Source: Alnus glutinosa (Eukaryota; Streptophyta; Magnoliopsida; Fagales; Betulaceae). From it: a DNA stretch of 64,000 bases. Under the pieces are notes generated by a model, which made no database searches, was not told the origin of the DNA, and saw nothing but the letters and a program-made list of their open reading frames with translations. The stretch covers positions 5,661,001 through 5,725,000 of the forward strand of contig NC_084886.1 in assembly GCF_958979055.1 (NCBI RefSeq). Direction: 5' to 3'. Positions 1 through 13,676 of this stretch are shown here, in pieces (position 1 is the stretch's first letter; each line of letters begins with the position of its first letter). The position numbers were made by a program, and so were the translations under genes.

Positions 1-3000
1 GACCTCGACTTTCTCTATCTGTCACCTCATTGGATTTATGTTGCATATTTCCATTTTTGGCTTTAGGAATTCGCGGAACAGAGCTAGAATCCATGGCCTT
101 CTTTAGTCTTGTAAAACAATCATCACACACCCGATATGGCTTGTTCATATTTGGAGCTAAAGAAGCTTTCAAAGATTTCCTGCTACTGCATGCTTTGCAA
201 AAGACTAGTCCACAATTGTAACAATTGTGACGTTTTCTTCTGAAACCAAAAGGATTATGACAACCAGAGCATGCAGAATGGTCAGCACTAGATACACATT
301 TATGAAGACATATAACAGCTGTAAAGTTTGAACCGCACGCTACACTCTTTACTTGCTTGTCTTTTAAAAAATCGACAAGTGTAGGTGTATTTCTATGATC
401 ATAGTCTCCATGGCCTAATTGCCCATTTGAACCTTTTCCCCAAGTATAAACCTCAGTTTTGGAAGTCAGAACTGCAACATGATATGAACCACAGGCAATC
501 TCATCTATAAAACTGTCAGCAATTTTACCATCTATGCGACTGGGAACTTTTCCATCAGCTACAGGACTGCCCAGCTGTCCATATGCAGTACTCCCCATTG
601 TATATACTTGTCCTGAGGTTGTCAGAGCAACTGTGAGATTCTGACCACAGGCTACTTGACATATACTTTCATTAACTAATGCAGCTACACATTCAGGAAC
701 TAGTCTAGGTTCTTTATCACCATGTCCAAGTTGGCCTTTATCTCCATCCCCCCAGGTAAACAGCTTTCCAGATGAAGAGTAACCAGAAGATCCAGAAACA
801 GATAATTCATTCATCACTTCAACGACAGCAGCAGTGTGCCAAACACCACAAGCAACTGTCATAGTTCGCTGTCCTTTCAAATTTTCCACTTCCCGGGGAA
901 TACTCGTGCTTCTATGATCTCCATGGCCTAGGGCACCAAAAGATCCATCCCCAAATGTAAACAACTGCCCAGCTGATGTCACAACAGCAGTATGCCAAGG
1001 TCCACAAGAGATATATGATACATGTACACCCTCCATGACACCACTTACCTTTTTAGGAATCCAATGACTAACTTCACTTCCATGCCCAAGCAGACCAAAG
1101 TTGTGAGTACCATCACCCCATGTATAAAGATCTCCCGAAAGTGTAACAGCACAAGTGTGAAACTCCCCACATGCTACAAATTCAATGTTCATGCCACTAA
1201 GAGTGTCGATGAGCTTTGGGTGGTAAACATCAGCTTCTACACCATGCCCAAGCCTGCCTCCTGACTCCTCTCCCCAACTAAATATCTCCCCTTGTTTTGT
1301 GACTAGCACAGCATGTCTGCCCCCACAAGCAATATTATGAACATCTAGAACCACTTTTGATACCAATGCCTTCGGGAGAAGGGCATCCATCTTGGAACCA
1401 TATGAGCTCCCAACTCTATGCACGCCACCGCCCAACATTCCATCACCAATACCTTCTCCCCAAATGAAGACATCACCCAAGGCTTCAAAATCATCATGAC
1501 CAGATCCATGGCTTGATGAGCTCACGGCACTAGATAAACTAACTCGAAATGCCTCTGCTAAAGTTTGACCATTTGAGTTGTCTACTGATGCAGATGATAA
1601 TGCGGAAGTGGCAACTGATTCATCTTGACGGGAACTCTTAGCAGCTGCAGTATATGATATTATGTCACTGAATGCCTTTCCCAGTCTAGTCTGTGGAATA
1701 TTCTCTAAAGGAACCCCTTCAGTATCTCCTGGATCCTGTTGTAATTTAAAAAATATAATGATCCAATGAAAAAACAAACTGTAAATGCTTAATAGTTTAT
1801 TGGAACTTTATAAAACTAAAGACCAAAAGAATAGAAAGGTCACTGCTACGGACAAATGGTGCAATAGATGGAGAACTTCTTCGTGTACGAGAATGTGTAC
1901 TATCTGATGCTACACTGTCACCTCTTGATTCACTCCTCCACTTGGGGTAATTGCCTCGAGCAATCAATGCCTTGAGACCAACAAACCAAACTTCAGCTTC
2001 GTCCTTATCTTTACATATCTGTCCATTGATTGGTAATGATGTCAAACAAAGAATATTACATATAGTTTATCAACTGATACCCTAGCTTGTTTTTCACAAA
2101 TTAATAAATGAACTTTGAGCAAGTATGTTCATTACAAAACAAAAGCACTGAAAAAAAAAAGTGATTTCCATGTTGCATTGCCATTGATCAGCTAGACGAG
2201 CTCCTAGAAAAGACAAGAATAGACCATAGAAATAAACTCACCAAATCCAAGGACCTATCATTATATATAAGTGAAAACGATTGATATTCCTTTTCAGGCT
2301 GCGGATACCGCTGAAAAATTGCCTGAAAGATAAATCCACCATTATATTTATATAAATTTAGAGAATTAAGGGTAAGCAAATGGCAGAATAAATTGACTAT
2401 TGTAAGCAAAGAAAAAGAAACAAAATGCCAAGATTTCTGACAATAAACAAGAGGATTCTACCTAAACCTATAGAATTTCAAAATTAAATATAAACTTCAA
2501 CTAGAATGTACTTTTGAAACTCATGCATAGTTTATGTCAAGTCTTTATCAAAGATCTGATAAAAAGCACTTGAGCAATAGCTTGAGAGGCTATCCCCTCA
2601 TCATTTTCTAGGAAAGAAAGGACAATAATACAAACTTACAGTGCGCTGTCCAGGAATAATCCTTGCAACATGACTTAGTTTAAGCTGTTTCTCTTGTTTG
2701 CCGGAGTACCATATCAATATAGACTCGTCCTGAAACAAAATCCCAATCATCTAAGTTGATACAGAGAAATGAAAGAATATTGTTTCTTCCGTTATCTATA
2801 TTCATATAGGAAAATTAAGTATATTAAGGACCCAAAATTCATGTTTGAAATAATGTAGATCTACAGCCTCGCTGAGCTCAAACTATAAAACAGAGATAGG
2901 TCATACTTTGGGCATCTAGCAGCAAAAGTTCAAGTTTGCTTAGTCATGATGAAACTCTAAACTAGTAATTTGGATTATCAGAGTAAGGTCTTAGTTTGAT

Positions 3001-4205
3001 TTTCCATTATATAGGATTGACCTCTTCACCTATAGTGCCAATAACCTATACTGAGAGACGTGGTCACACATTTTGCTAGGTCTCAGCAAAACTCAGTATT
3101 GGCTAACAACCAAGGATATAGTGCATTAATATATGAAATTCTTTTCTTTTCTTTTTTTATAAGTTTAATATACGAAAATTCTTTTCAACTCCACAAATAA
3201 AATAGAAAGGATAGAACAGTGAAATGAGTACCACTTCCTCACTAAATTGGTTTTCTGGTATGGAACTGTTAAACATTGATTTCTTACACGACGTTTGGGC
3301 TGTATATCAGTCGATACATTCTGCTTTGCCCCAAGGGTTAGCATTATCAGGATTTTCATAACTTAAAATTTACTAAGGCCTTCTTGAGGTTGTAGGATGC
3401 CTGCTTGTTGGGTGGAAAACTTTCAAATGAAGGTGATTTTTGAAATTTCTTCAATGAGTTAGTGTGTAATTCAGAAAAGAGAACATCGAATGCAACTTAC
3501 ATTAGAAAGCCGGAATGGGCAGAACTTTGGCTTTCCTCTGCGTCCATACTTTAGTAGATATGCCCCCTTCTTAAGTGCTGTAATGGCCTGTAATATAAGA
3601 CTTCAAATAAAACTAACTACAAGAGCATAATCCTATGACAATAAAAACAATGTATGAAGGGAGACAATACTGCATGATTGAACAACCTATTTAGACTGGA
3701 ACATTTCTTATCATTTACTTCATTTTCCACAGCGCATCAACTTTAAAATGTATTCCATCACATGAATTGATAATAACAATTCAAATATTCGCAAAGGAAG
3801 GATGCAAAAAAGTTCTCACTAACCTACTGATTGATGTGCAATTAAAAAAAAATATATATATATATATATATCAAAATACAAAGACAGGTTACCATTGAAT
3901 ACATCAAATACGATGTTTCACGTTCTTTGCATTATAAATTGATATATCAAGACTGAGTTTAGAGGGGGGGGGGAAAAATAGAGAGTACGCATTTTTTAGG
4001 TGAACAAAACTAATTATATCAAACTATCTAATGCAAATGAATTACTCATACACTTATATTCCTTTTAAAGCATGGAACAATTTGTCAAGGCAACCTATCT
4101 TCATGAATCCGCATTGCACAAAAGCATAAGATGAAAGCCAATTAAAGCAAACTAGACCTGCTCGCTGTCCCTCTCGGTGACACCACCTCTCTGTAAATCA
4201 GCCAT
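1..4205 (-). CDS. PH-RCC1-FYVE domain protein (RLD/PRAF family), 3' end off window
   Basis: Exons read on the minus strand: 4158-4205, 3501-3587, 2640-2729, 2242-2322, 1854-2018, and 1735 running off the window at 1; all junctions are GT-AG and phase 0. The visible 735 residues start [11 protein letters not shown] domain covers about residues 17-125. Seven RCC1 blades follow, with GDVFIWGEG (244), GEIFSWGEE (306), GDLYTWGDG (358), GQLFTFGDG (413), GKLFTWGDG (480), GQVYTMGST (533) and TEVYTWGKG (585). A FYVE zinc finger spans about 637-697, with the plant variant core RKRHNCYNC instead of RRHHCR. Family members bind phosphoinositides and LAZY-type proteins through a C-terminal BRX domain and steer PIN trafficking in gravity response; BRX would lie beyond position 1. 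The donor of exon 5 (gtccgt) is weak, so that boundary is the least certain. The family is certain; the exact paralogue is inferred from gene order (At1g69710-like). Confidence 0.93.
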
Positions 4206-4675
4206 TCAAGTTGCAATGCCAGGTGCTGCCGAGCTACAGACCCAATGCCCATTTGAACAACAGCTCCAAATATTTCGAACACCATAAGCCGCTCTCCAAC
4301 TTCGGCCCATGTACAAGCAACGTACTAACAAGGTACTCAAATACGTGCTAAGATTGTGAAAAAGAAAACAACAAGTCCCTCATCTACCCCATAACCAAAA
4401 ATTGGCACCCAAAACCAGATATTCCAGCTCGTGAACTCTGCCTAAAGCTGTATAAATCCACAATAGCCACAGAACCAAACCACAATGCAGAGCCTCTACG
4501 ATCAATCTGAGCTCTGAAACAGCTCAAACCACTGTCCAGGATACCAAAGAAACCCTAAACAAAATCACAAACACCTTCGAATTTTTTAAAATATTCGGTT
4601 TTCGCACATTTTCGACATCAACAACCTATTTAAATCCAGACGAGCGCGAATTAGAGCAAAGGCGATTGAGTTTAC

Positions 4676-4995
4676 CTACATTGCGAAAAATTCCGATAAA
4701 TTTGCCAAATGTTAACCATTTTCGAAGAATTTGGGTTCGCCGAATTCCAAAAAAAAAATTGGAGAGCCAAGCGCTTTGATTCGGAGAGATTGCGGTGTCG
4801 CTGAGGTCGTCAATGTCCGTGATTTTCAACGCGAATTCGCAGGACCTTGAGGGTTGCAAACCTGCGCCTCTCTCTCTCTCTCTCTCTCTCTGTTGTCTGA
4901 TTTCGGAGAGATTGTCTGTTTCTCGCTCCCTAATTTTGTTTGTTGCCACGTCAGCAATTGAAATCTTTGGGATGGGGATGGTTGGTTTTGTCCTT
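4676..4995 (-). promoter_or_regulatory. Probable 5' leader of the RLD gene with (CT)12 tract
   Basis: Inference. Read on the minus strand, a good splice donor (TGTAG/gtaaac) ends at 4676, and acceptor-like sites lie just before the ATG at 4205, so a leader intron of roughly 450 bp is likely. The leader holds a perfect (CT)12 on the plus strand at 4868-4891, i.e. GA on the coding strand. Such tracts are common near plant transcription starts and bind BPC proteins. A 132-codon frame through here has no recognisable domain and is treated as untranslated. Confidence 0.35.
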
Positions 4996-6021
4996 AAGTG
5001 GAGTTGGGTGGCAAATAAGTTCAATTAATGGATTCGGAGTAGACCAAAGAGGAAAAAAAAAAAAAAAACTTATCTAAAAAAAAGGGCAAAAAAAAAAATA
5101 AGGTAATATTTTTGGCCTTGAAAAATCTTCCAACTTTTAGTTTCGTCCCTGTAAAAATGTTTTGTTGCAACTTAATAATTCAGATTGGTTAAAACAATCA
5201 TTTCTTTTCTACCACAATATCACCTGAATGGTAATATGAAAAATATTAAATTTAAAAAGAATGATAATTTTTTTTTTAATTCTTTCAATTAAATTTATTA
5301 AACTGACATTTATTTTTAGAGCATGCATCTTTTAAAAATACATATAAAAATTATATACTTTAAAAACATAATTTTTTCTACCCAGATTTAGAAGAAAAAA
5401 TTATCCTAAAAAAAACCTGTGCCATAAGTTTTTATCATGGAAAATTAGTGATTAATGTGACCAGTTTTATTAGTCTTATGATTCATTGATCCACCATCAA
5501 CGATCAGGAAATTAAGTTTATTTGAGATCTACTACGTGTTTTAAGGTCAATGGTTATGAATTTAGCAATCAAATGGCTCCTATGATCCCTTCTAAAAGAT
5601 AAAAGTCGCAAAATTTGAACCCGAAATGCTTCCAAGAACCAGACAGTAATTTTAATATTTTTCCGTGCATCTAATATATCATGTGAAGTCTTGAAATGTT
5701 TCTAAATTACATAATTCTCACATAAATTATTGCATTATATTAATTTTATTATAAATACACGTAAAAATTATATACTAAAAAATAAATGTCAATTTAATAA
5801 ACTGAATTTCTTCTAATTCAATTTGAAAAAAAAAAAAAAAAAAAAAAAAAGTTGATTTTTTTTTTTTGTTTTTAAAAAAAATAAAAATAAAACAAGAGTT
5901 GAAACAAAAAATTTCTCATTCCTTTACTTGGCCAATGGGTAAGGTTGGTGGGACAAATATCGGGTGCCTACACGACTACTTTACTCCCTTATTAGGATTT
6001 AGACATGTGTCCCATGAATTT

Positions 6022-6180
6022 GGATCCTCTCAATTTCAAATGGAGATGATTCTCTCTATTTAATGTAAAAGTGAGGGTGTAGTTGTCTTTTCACATTCTA
6101 TAAAAATGTGAAAAGCCAACTATACCCTCACTGTTACACTAAATTGAGATAATTCTCTAAATTTCAAATGGAGAGGATCC
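6022..6180. repeat. Palindromic fold-back MITE, termini GGATCCTCTC
   Basis: The two halves are imperfect reverse complements over almost the full 159 bp. Both ends read GGATCCTCTC followed after a few bases by TTTCAAAT/ATTTGAAA, and the centre pairs GTGAGGGTGTAGTTG with CAACTATACCCTCAC around a short loop at about 6095-6105. It has no coding capacity. The superfamily is not assigned because no clear target duplication was found. Confidence 0.75.
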
Positions 6181-7083
6181 TTGTCCGTGTCCCACGTTTT
6201 ACATCAGGTTGTAGTCAACCGACTTCTCTCACTAGTTGATTAAAATTAGTAATTGTTCCTCCTGAAATAGATGTCTAAAATGGCAGTTTTATCGGTGGTT
6301 TAGATTTAATTTTTTATGAGAGAAAAAAAAAATAAAGGAAAACTAAATTTAAACCATGGAGTTAAACTATCGCATGTATAGTAGTTGTGTACTATAATTT
6401 TTTTACGGCGTTTAAGTCAGGTCGAATGGGTGAGATATAGTATTACTCTTTATGAAAATGTATGCACATAGTGATTTTACTATAATGTTATTTATTTCGC
6501 ATTGAAAGTGATGTGAGTTTTAATAAGAACTTATTTGATTTCCAAAAATATGACAATAATATAAGAATTGAAGAAATAAAAGCTTTTATTTTTAGAAATT
6601 AAAAGTATATTTTGAGACATCAAAAAAGGTAAAACATGTGAATTACGACAGGGAGGGAAATAAACAACGTGACCTTTGTTTTTTACAATTAAGACATTGA
6701 AAAACTCTTTCACATAGAATACTTTCTTCTCAATTCTCAAATGCTACAACATCCATTACATGTACGTATTTATGATATATGAGAGACATGATACAAATAT
6801 AATAGATTTATAAGAGACGTAAAAGGATCATTTCTCTTATGGTAATATATCTACTTTATATATGCCCCTCTTTTGCTCATGAATCACTTCATCTCTTTCA
6901 TCGGCCTTTGAACCATCATGCTTATTCCCGTCCATCACAGGTGCGTGTAGGCTACACGTGCTGCTGCTCTTTTTAGTTTCTCGAATGAGATTCTCCGCTT
7001 ATTTCTATATCCTCTTCTTTTTTGTTTCTATAAAGTCGGTGTCTCATTTTGCTCAGAGACGTGCTATTTAGTATACTTAAGTC

Positions 7084-7156
7084 ATTCTTTTATCCTCTCA
7101 TTTTGTAAATTAAATCATTGAGTGATTTAATTTACAAAATGGGAGGATAAGAGAAT
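7084..7156. repeat. Short perfect-type hairpin, about 34-bp arms
   Basis: The left arm (from 7084) and the right arm (ending 7156) are reverse complements with only a couple of mismatches. The arms contain TTTTGTAAATTAAATCA and its complement around a 5-base loop. It is probably a small fold-back element. A miRNA origin is not supported, because the arms are low-complexity and match no family known to me. Confidence 0.6.
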
Positions 7157-7455
7157 AAAAAAAAAATATATATCTTTTGCATAAAGAGACTATTAAATTC
7201 AAATTCGATATCGTTTAAGCATTAACCGCAATGTACTTTTCTTACTGAACATCGTACCCCCTCATTCTAGGTAGAAATGAATTCGACTTGAATAACAACT
7301 TATTCGCATCAAACCACCGGTTTAATTTGAAGGAATTGAACCCACTAATCACAACTGTTAAGGTAGCTCTTAAGCTGCACTAATCATAAAAAATTTAGTG
7401 GGACTGTCATAAACATTGTATATCAAACATGTGGTTTAATGGCTCAATGGTAAGA

Positions 7456-7637
7456 ATAAGTCTTAGAGTAATGATAGACGTCTCCCTCGTATCCCTCAAA
7501 ATTAATATAACTTTTAAAATTATCATTGGATTAAAATTCAATCTATTACAAATTTAATAGTAATTTTAAAAGTCACATAAATTTTAAAGGACGTAAAAGA
7601 GACATGGATCTTACATTTAGCATTACTATAAGTATTA
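7456..7637. mobile_element. Mutator-like MITE, family B copy 1, with 10-bp duplication
   Basis: The element is 7466-7627. It begins GAGTAATGATAGACGTCTC and ends with the reverse complement of AGTAATGCTAAATGTAAG. The interior holds mirrored 'acttttaaaattatcattggat' and 'aatagtaattttaaaagt' blocks. Flanks are ATAAGTCTTA (7456-7465) and ATAAGTATTA (7628-7637), 9 of 10 identical, as expected for a Mutator-type target duplication. It is homologous to the elements at 9385-9542 and 57054-57235. Confidence 0.75.
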
Positions 7638-8694
7638 TAGAATTTAAGGTGATGGTTTCAAAATCCCTTAATTACCTGCAGGATTGGTTGGAGGAGATAA
7701 GGCCTAATCGTTACACCAACTGTTATCTTATATCCAAATTTTAACTAACAACTTCTAAATCTTAACTTTCAGTTATCTATATTGAAATGTGGTATTTTTT
7801 CATAAGTGCCTCTTCAAAATCTATAAATAAAAAATCTATCCTACGAATTTTGTATATTGGAGGTGAATTGCTTGTAACCTAACAAAAAAGTCTTTCGAGT
7901 GAGGGCAATTATCACCTTAAAGATAATGTTCACGCATACCTCAAAGTCGCATCCCTTTTTTTATTATTATTATTATTGTTTCTGATCAATTTCCTCAACT
8001 GGGACTATGCTTATATATCACTTTAACAATATCAATCAAATACATGCACACAAACATACATTATTCTTTGTGTTCAAGAGATTTACATTTTGTTAAGTTC
8101 TTTCAATAAGACTATAATATAACATATTAAGACACCACTCAACCCGAAATCTAAAACTAATGGGTTAATTTGGACCCAATTGTGTTATATTAACCACCCA
8201 CCCTTATAACGAATTTTCTAATGTTGGGATTTTTTTTTTTTTTTCCACTCACATGTATATACTAAACAATTTTCCTCTCTTATGATTCCATCACCACATC
8301 AACTACACCTCCTCTCGAATTGAATTTCTTTTACCAAGTGTTCATGCATCATCCAACTATGCATGCAAGTCATGCGCTTCTTTAGTCCACTCTACCATAG
8401 ATAATAATAGATCAAGAACCCTATAGAAATCCGCCATACAAATATTGTGTTCAATACTCGACCCGCCAAACAATTAGCTTTGATACCACTTTTGAAGAGG
8501 TAACATAACATATAACATAACATATTATGACATGCCTCAACTCAAAAGCTTACGCTACATAAAATGACATCTCTTGATGGCTATCACATTCGATGCTACT
8601 AAGATATTTAGCATCTTTAAACAGCAACAGACCGGAATTAGCTAGGAAAGAAGGGTGGCATATATATAATCATCATATGGAGACCACACATTTT

Positions 8695-10691
8695 TCAGTA
8701 TATATAATCATCATCGAAGATCATGTAATTGCTGCTCCTTCTGGCTCTAACTTCTCTATCAGCCTGTAAATGGGAAACGCAAATATATATGGTCCAAATG
8801 TATCACAAACAGAAGAGCATCAGGAACAACATTATTGATTATAAATAAGTCAAACAATTCAGATCCTCGAACATTGTGATATTTTATAACAGGGTATCCA
8901 GTTTTCTTAGCAATTAATAATCGTAACATGATAACATCCTAGTTTAAAAAAAAACCAAATCTCAGCAAAGAAAACATCATGGTTAATTGTTAGTCATATA
9001 TATATATATACCTGCTTGCTTATAAGCTTTTCAAATGCTTCCGTTCCGTGCTCTTCAATGTATTTCTCGGCAGCTGTTAGAACGTCATCTGGCTTACTGA
9101 AGATGTTCTTCTTTCGTGGGATATACCAGATTTGAGGAGCTTGTGGATTCATGTAGAATGGCCTGATGAAGTTCCGATACACATGTGCTGCCCCATTGAA
9201 GTGCGGTAGGACCAACCAGCATGTCACAATAAGCTTAGCATAAGGCCAAATGGGGAGCCTGAAGTTGAAAATATGCAGTTTTTTTTTCAACTTTCCAAGT
9301 GTTATTTATCACAATTAAGGATAAATTAAGAAACAATCTTGAGCAGTTGAAGCATTTAAAGTCGTTTTGTTTTTCACATATCCCAATGAGTAATGCCAAA
9401 AGTCTCTCTTGTGTCATTTCAATAATGATAGGGTTTTAAAATCATAATTAGACTTGTGATTGATCCCTATTGAATTTTGATCAAATAGTAATTTTAAAAG
9501 TCATTTCATTTTTTTGGGGCACAAGAGAAACTTCTAGAATTGCACATATCCCGATCCCCAACAATTTTCTGTCCAACAATCCAGATAGCAAATACGGTAT
9601 CGGGATCCACTACAATTTTAAAGCAATTGTAGATTCTCAAATTATGTGAATTCATGTCGTTCCTTACATCGAACAGCTTGAAAAATACTAGCTATTAAAA
9701 ATGTGGCATGTTACCGAGTCAGCAAAAAAAAAATTACAGAAGGCTTGTCTTTTACTTTTGAAGAGATATTTATTCTTTAATAAAACAAAAGACAATTTTT
9801 TGCACAAAGTTTTTTTACGACATAAAACACAATAACTTGATGAAAATATATTCAATTATCATTGGTAACATGTTAGTTACATTTTTAATAAATAGCATTT
9901 TCGATGTAAGAAACGGTCTTAATTTATATAATTTGAGAATGAAATTATAGGAATCCTTATCCGCAAAATATGAGAGAGTTCCTAAAAGGTCCACCACCCC
10001 AATAATATTATAATTACTAGTATCACATTATTAATCCCGTTACTCTTCCATTACATACCTCCTCGTGTTTTTTTTTTTTTTTAAAAAAAATAATAATAAA
10101 ATAAATTCTTTTTTCTTTTTCTTTTTTTCCTATGGATTTTGGACTTATCTTCCAACTGAAACTCTGTCCCATTATGTACTGATCTAAGCAAACGGGATGA
10201 TCTAACACAATATATATAATCAGAACTGCTAGAAATTAAGTAATTAACTAGCTTACAATTCAAGGACTTTGGCGAAGGTGAGCTCAAAGATTGTGAGCAT
10301 GGAATACAGAACCCAATATGTAAGCCATTGCTGATCGTCGGTAGGAGACTTGGTCTCTATAGCCTTAATTGAAGCATACCTATAAGAACAACACGACTAG
10401 ATAAATCTTTAGAGAAAATATATAGTACGATGAAAAAAGCAAAAAGGAAAAAAAATCATGCTTACAGTGGATAAACGAGCGTGACTAGAGGCCTGCCACA
10501 GAAAAAGAAAAGAAAGTCAGGAAAAAAAAAAAAAAACCACAATGCGCTCACGTGTGTACAAAATCTTATTAATTTATATATTGAGTTAAAGAAATGGAAG
10601 ACAATCGAGAATGGAGGATTGGACGAGAGATATACAGTGCAAGAACATCAAAGTTCTTAGCCACCACTTGGAGAAAATTCCCGGAACCCAT
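8695..10691 (-). CDS. HVA22C: HVA22-like protein (HVA22c-like)
   Basis: Five exons on the minus strand: 10636-10691, 10466-10492, 10257-10379, 9012-9258 and 8695-8763. All junctions are GT-AG and phases close to give 173 residues, the usual family length. The TB2/DP1/HVA22 domain covers about residues 15-100. Recognisable parts are NFDVLALPLVTLVYPLYASIK, the membrane segments around YWVLYSMLTIFEL and YAKLIVTCWLVLP, then IWYIPRKK, KPDDVLTAAEKYIEEHGTEAFEKL and a C-terminus NYMIFDDDYIY. HVA22/DP1/Yop1 proteins are reticulon-like ER hairpin proteins that curve membranes; plant members are often ABA- and stress-induced. The LALPLVTLVYPLYAS stretch and MIFDDDY tail favour HVA22c over HVA22a. A Mutator-like MITE lies in the intron between exons 3 and 4. 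No ABRE was established. Confidence 0.95.
9375..9552. mobile_element. Mutator-like MITE, family B copy 2, inside HVA22 intron 3
   Basis: The element is 9385-9542, flanked on both sides by the identical 10-mer CACATATCCC (9375-9384 and 9543-9552). The left end contains GAGTAATGCCAAAAGTCTC; the right end, read in reverse, is CAATTCTAGAAGTTTCTC. The inner part 'attgaattttgatcaaatag' is shared almost exactly with the copy at 57054-57235. The exact duplication is direct evidence of insertion. Confidence 0.85.
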
Positions 10692-12720
10692 TTCCTTGCT
10701 GTTTGCTGTTACTGATCTTTCTCTCTCGACCAGATCTTTAGGTTTAGAGGGCTAGCTGGGAGACTGAATACAGTGACACGCGCTTTAAAAAGGTACTCCA
10801 GAAAGGAATCGGTAAAGGGCTCTGATGGGAGCTGATTTTCCGAAAGAATCCAATGATGCACGAGGAACGAGGCACCGAATTTTGAAATTCATCCAGTGTA
10901 GTGTTAGCAGGCCTCCGCACCGGCTCTACCAATAGATTATCGCCACGTCATTATCTCATACAGAATTTTTTTTTTTTTTTTTCTGCCAAAATATTTTTTG
11001 TTATGGTCTGAAAAAAGTGTGTACCGAAAAAGTATTTGCTCTTTTAAATGTCTGTGGTATATTTATATATTTTCACAAATATCCTGTTAACAAATCGACT
11101 GAAATGATATATTTAAAAAATAGATAAAACGCATAGAACTGATTAGGAAAATTATAGAGAATCCCCATGAGCGAATTGATCGATATTAGTCTAAAACTCA
11201 ATGTACGTAGTAATAACTTGATATTAGAAGCCATAAAAATCTTAATTGAAATTAGAGAACAAGACGCGTACAATTAATGGTTTAAACACGCATATGAAAT
11301 TTAGGCGAAAAGTAAAACAGAGAGCAAATTAAAGCGGATTTTCCCCTTAGATTGCATATTCATGAAATTGGGAGCTCTATGAAGATAAAACTAAAAATTA
11401 TGGTAAACAACACAAGAATTAAATTTAAATTGAAACATAAATTAAAACTACGAATAAAAGTTATTAAAAAAAAATACATATAGAAGCAAATGAGAGAGAG
11501 AGAGAGAGAGAGAGATGGGAGATCGAGTTCGGGCGCGTACGTTCTACAACTAATTTGTTCATCATTGCAAGACGCCGCGTGAGAGAAATTAAGCAAATCC
11601 TATTCTCCCCCGCGCTTTTGTTAATTTAGCATACATGCAGGCGGAGCATAGATGATAAATTTTTTTTTTTTTTTAAAAAAAAAAAGAAGAAGAAGAAAGC
11701 CCATACAAGCGGAGCAAGAAAAATTCTTCTGATCATCCCAAAATAGAAACTGACTTATTGGTGGTGGGCATAGGTGATGAAATTTGAATTTATGATCTGT
11801 CCATTCTTTACGTGATCTTTAACAACTAACCTTTCAACCTTTCAATGCATATTCTCTTACGATGCTTGTGTTGTACATGTATTAAATTTAATTTTAACTA
11901 TATGTATATAAGTTCTAAAGTATCATTTTCTTGTAAGCTGGTTTTCAAAGGTGAATTCTATCAAAAAGTTTGTATCATTTGTTATCAAAGTTAAAACATC
12001 ATGTTACAAGGTTCGAGTAATGGAAGGGGCAACTTATGAATCAGATTAAAATACTGATAGGTAAGTAGAGCCGCCACAAGTAAAAAGATTACCTTTGGGT
12101 CAGTGTGGTGGTATATATGTTACGATTGTTGTGTCTCACTTGGTTAAGTTTAATCTTATATATATATATAAAAACTCTTGGGCACCATCTCTCATTGTAA
12201 GTCGGTTTTCAAGAATGAGTTTTACCCAAAAATTTATATCATATATTCCACTTTCTTAATTTTTCCATGTAGTGCTACTGAAAGGAAAATGGACATAAAT
12301 TAAGAGGAAGGATATATATCTATTTTGATCAAAAGGAGAATTAATTGCAGTACTGAAACCGGAAATAGTATGCAGTTCCAACATGGAATTAATTTAAATG
12401 TATAATATCCCAACAATAAATTAATGATTAATCCCCTTTCCATCTTTATTAATTAATAGAGCATGATCTAGGTATGGACGTTCATCAAATTAGAAAATTT
12501 CTCTGACCTAGCTATGCATGCACAAACAATATTATAGATCGAGGAAATGCATGAAGACTCATTTCATATCGATCCCTCGTAATCAAAGTTGTGTTAATTC
12601 AACATTGGTAGGGTTTCTAACTGCGCGCGCGCACTGAATAGTCTCAAATCCCCTTTAAGTTACAGCTGCTGGGAACAAGAGAATGAAATGAGGAGAGAAA
12701 AGTAGAAGAAAATCAAATTG

Positions 12721-12755
<35 letters not shown>

Positions 12756-13473
12756 AGGGAAAAGGATCGAGAATGCATGTGGGAAAAAATGATTTAGGAC
12801 AATTTTTATTTTTATTTCCAAAATTGTGGAGGTAAATAAAAGAAAAAAAAAAGAAAAAAGAAAAAAAAAAAGAACATCATTTAAGACCCTAAAACTCTAA
12901 ATTGGGTTCCATTTATTTGACTGTTTGATTAGTTGTTTGACAGAAAAGCTAGCTTATGTATTTTGTTGGTCTTCTTTTCGTAATTTATTTAGTTTAACTA
13001 TAATTTATTGTGGACTATTGCACTTGATTTGTTACAGTTTTCTATGATGATTAGGACTAGATCGAACTTCAACTTTATGCATACCTCTCAAATGAGATAT
13101 GTTAGGTTTACAATTTTTATATAACTTTAACAAATTTTTTTAAAAAAATAAATAAAATAAATAAATAATTGGATATGTAAGAATCACATGTAGAAAATAG
13201 ATCAAACAGTTATTTTGAAAAAAAAAATGTTTGAGACTTACAAAAGTTACAAACATATCATTTCTCCCTCTCATATAGATCGGAGTATTGAGTCTCAAGT
13301 ATTTTAATTCTAGTAGGAGTTGTTTCTTTCAATAAGAGTACATCTTTAAGATGTCTTAGTGTTGAAGTATTCGAGTCGGTACAAGTTTATAAGGCTTTGA
13401 GTTTGTTTTACAATATAGTATGATCGAGTAAATTGTACTTTATGTTTGTAAGATGGAAACCAAACATTTATCT

Positions 13474-13676
13474 ATTTAAAATGAGTAATGTTTCTTATAC
13501 AACTTTTACACAAATTTTGCATAATTCTATCTATTTTTATTTTTTTTTTTTTTTATGATCAACCATTGGATTTGTTTTCCTACATGTGGGCCTTAAATAT
13601 TCAATAGTTGATCTTAAAAAGAGTTGTTAAAGTTGTGTAAGAGTTGTGCAAGAAACATTGCTCGATCATTTAAAAT
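13474..13676. mobile_element. Mutator-like MITE, family C, with exact 9-bp duplication
   Basis: The element is 13483-13667. The left end is GAGTAATGTTTCTTATACAA; the right end in reverse is GATCGAGCAATGTTTCTTGC, followed by matching ACAACT(C/T)TTACACAA. Flanks are ATTTAAAAT at 13474-13482 and 13668-13676, identical. The interior differs from family B, but the GAGNAATG terminus is shared. Confidence 0.8.

Larger units (their letters stand above)
4996..8694. other. Intergenic region upstream of RLD and downstream of HVA22
   Basis: No gene was found in this 3.7 kb. It is AT-rich, with A/T runs at 5053-5070 and 5826-5880, two fold-back elements (6022-6180 and 7084-7156) and a Mutator-like MITE (7466-7627), listed separately. 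The stretch 8100-8560 carries phrases typical of decayed LTR ends, such as a 'tttgataccac' motif at about 8480, but no matching second end was found. Confidence 0.6.

Noticed and set aside
4626..5024. 132-codon minus-strand frame upstream of RLD, with an RERERERE stretch
   Set aside because: The repeat residues come from the (CT)12 tract; it lies in the probable leader and has no family match.
7084..7156. Hairpin considered as a miRNA precursor
   Set aside because: Arms are AT-rich, nearly perfect and match no miRNA family; this fits a fold-back element better.
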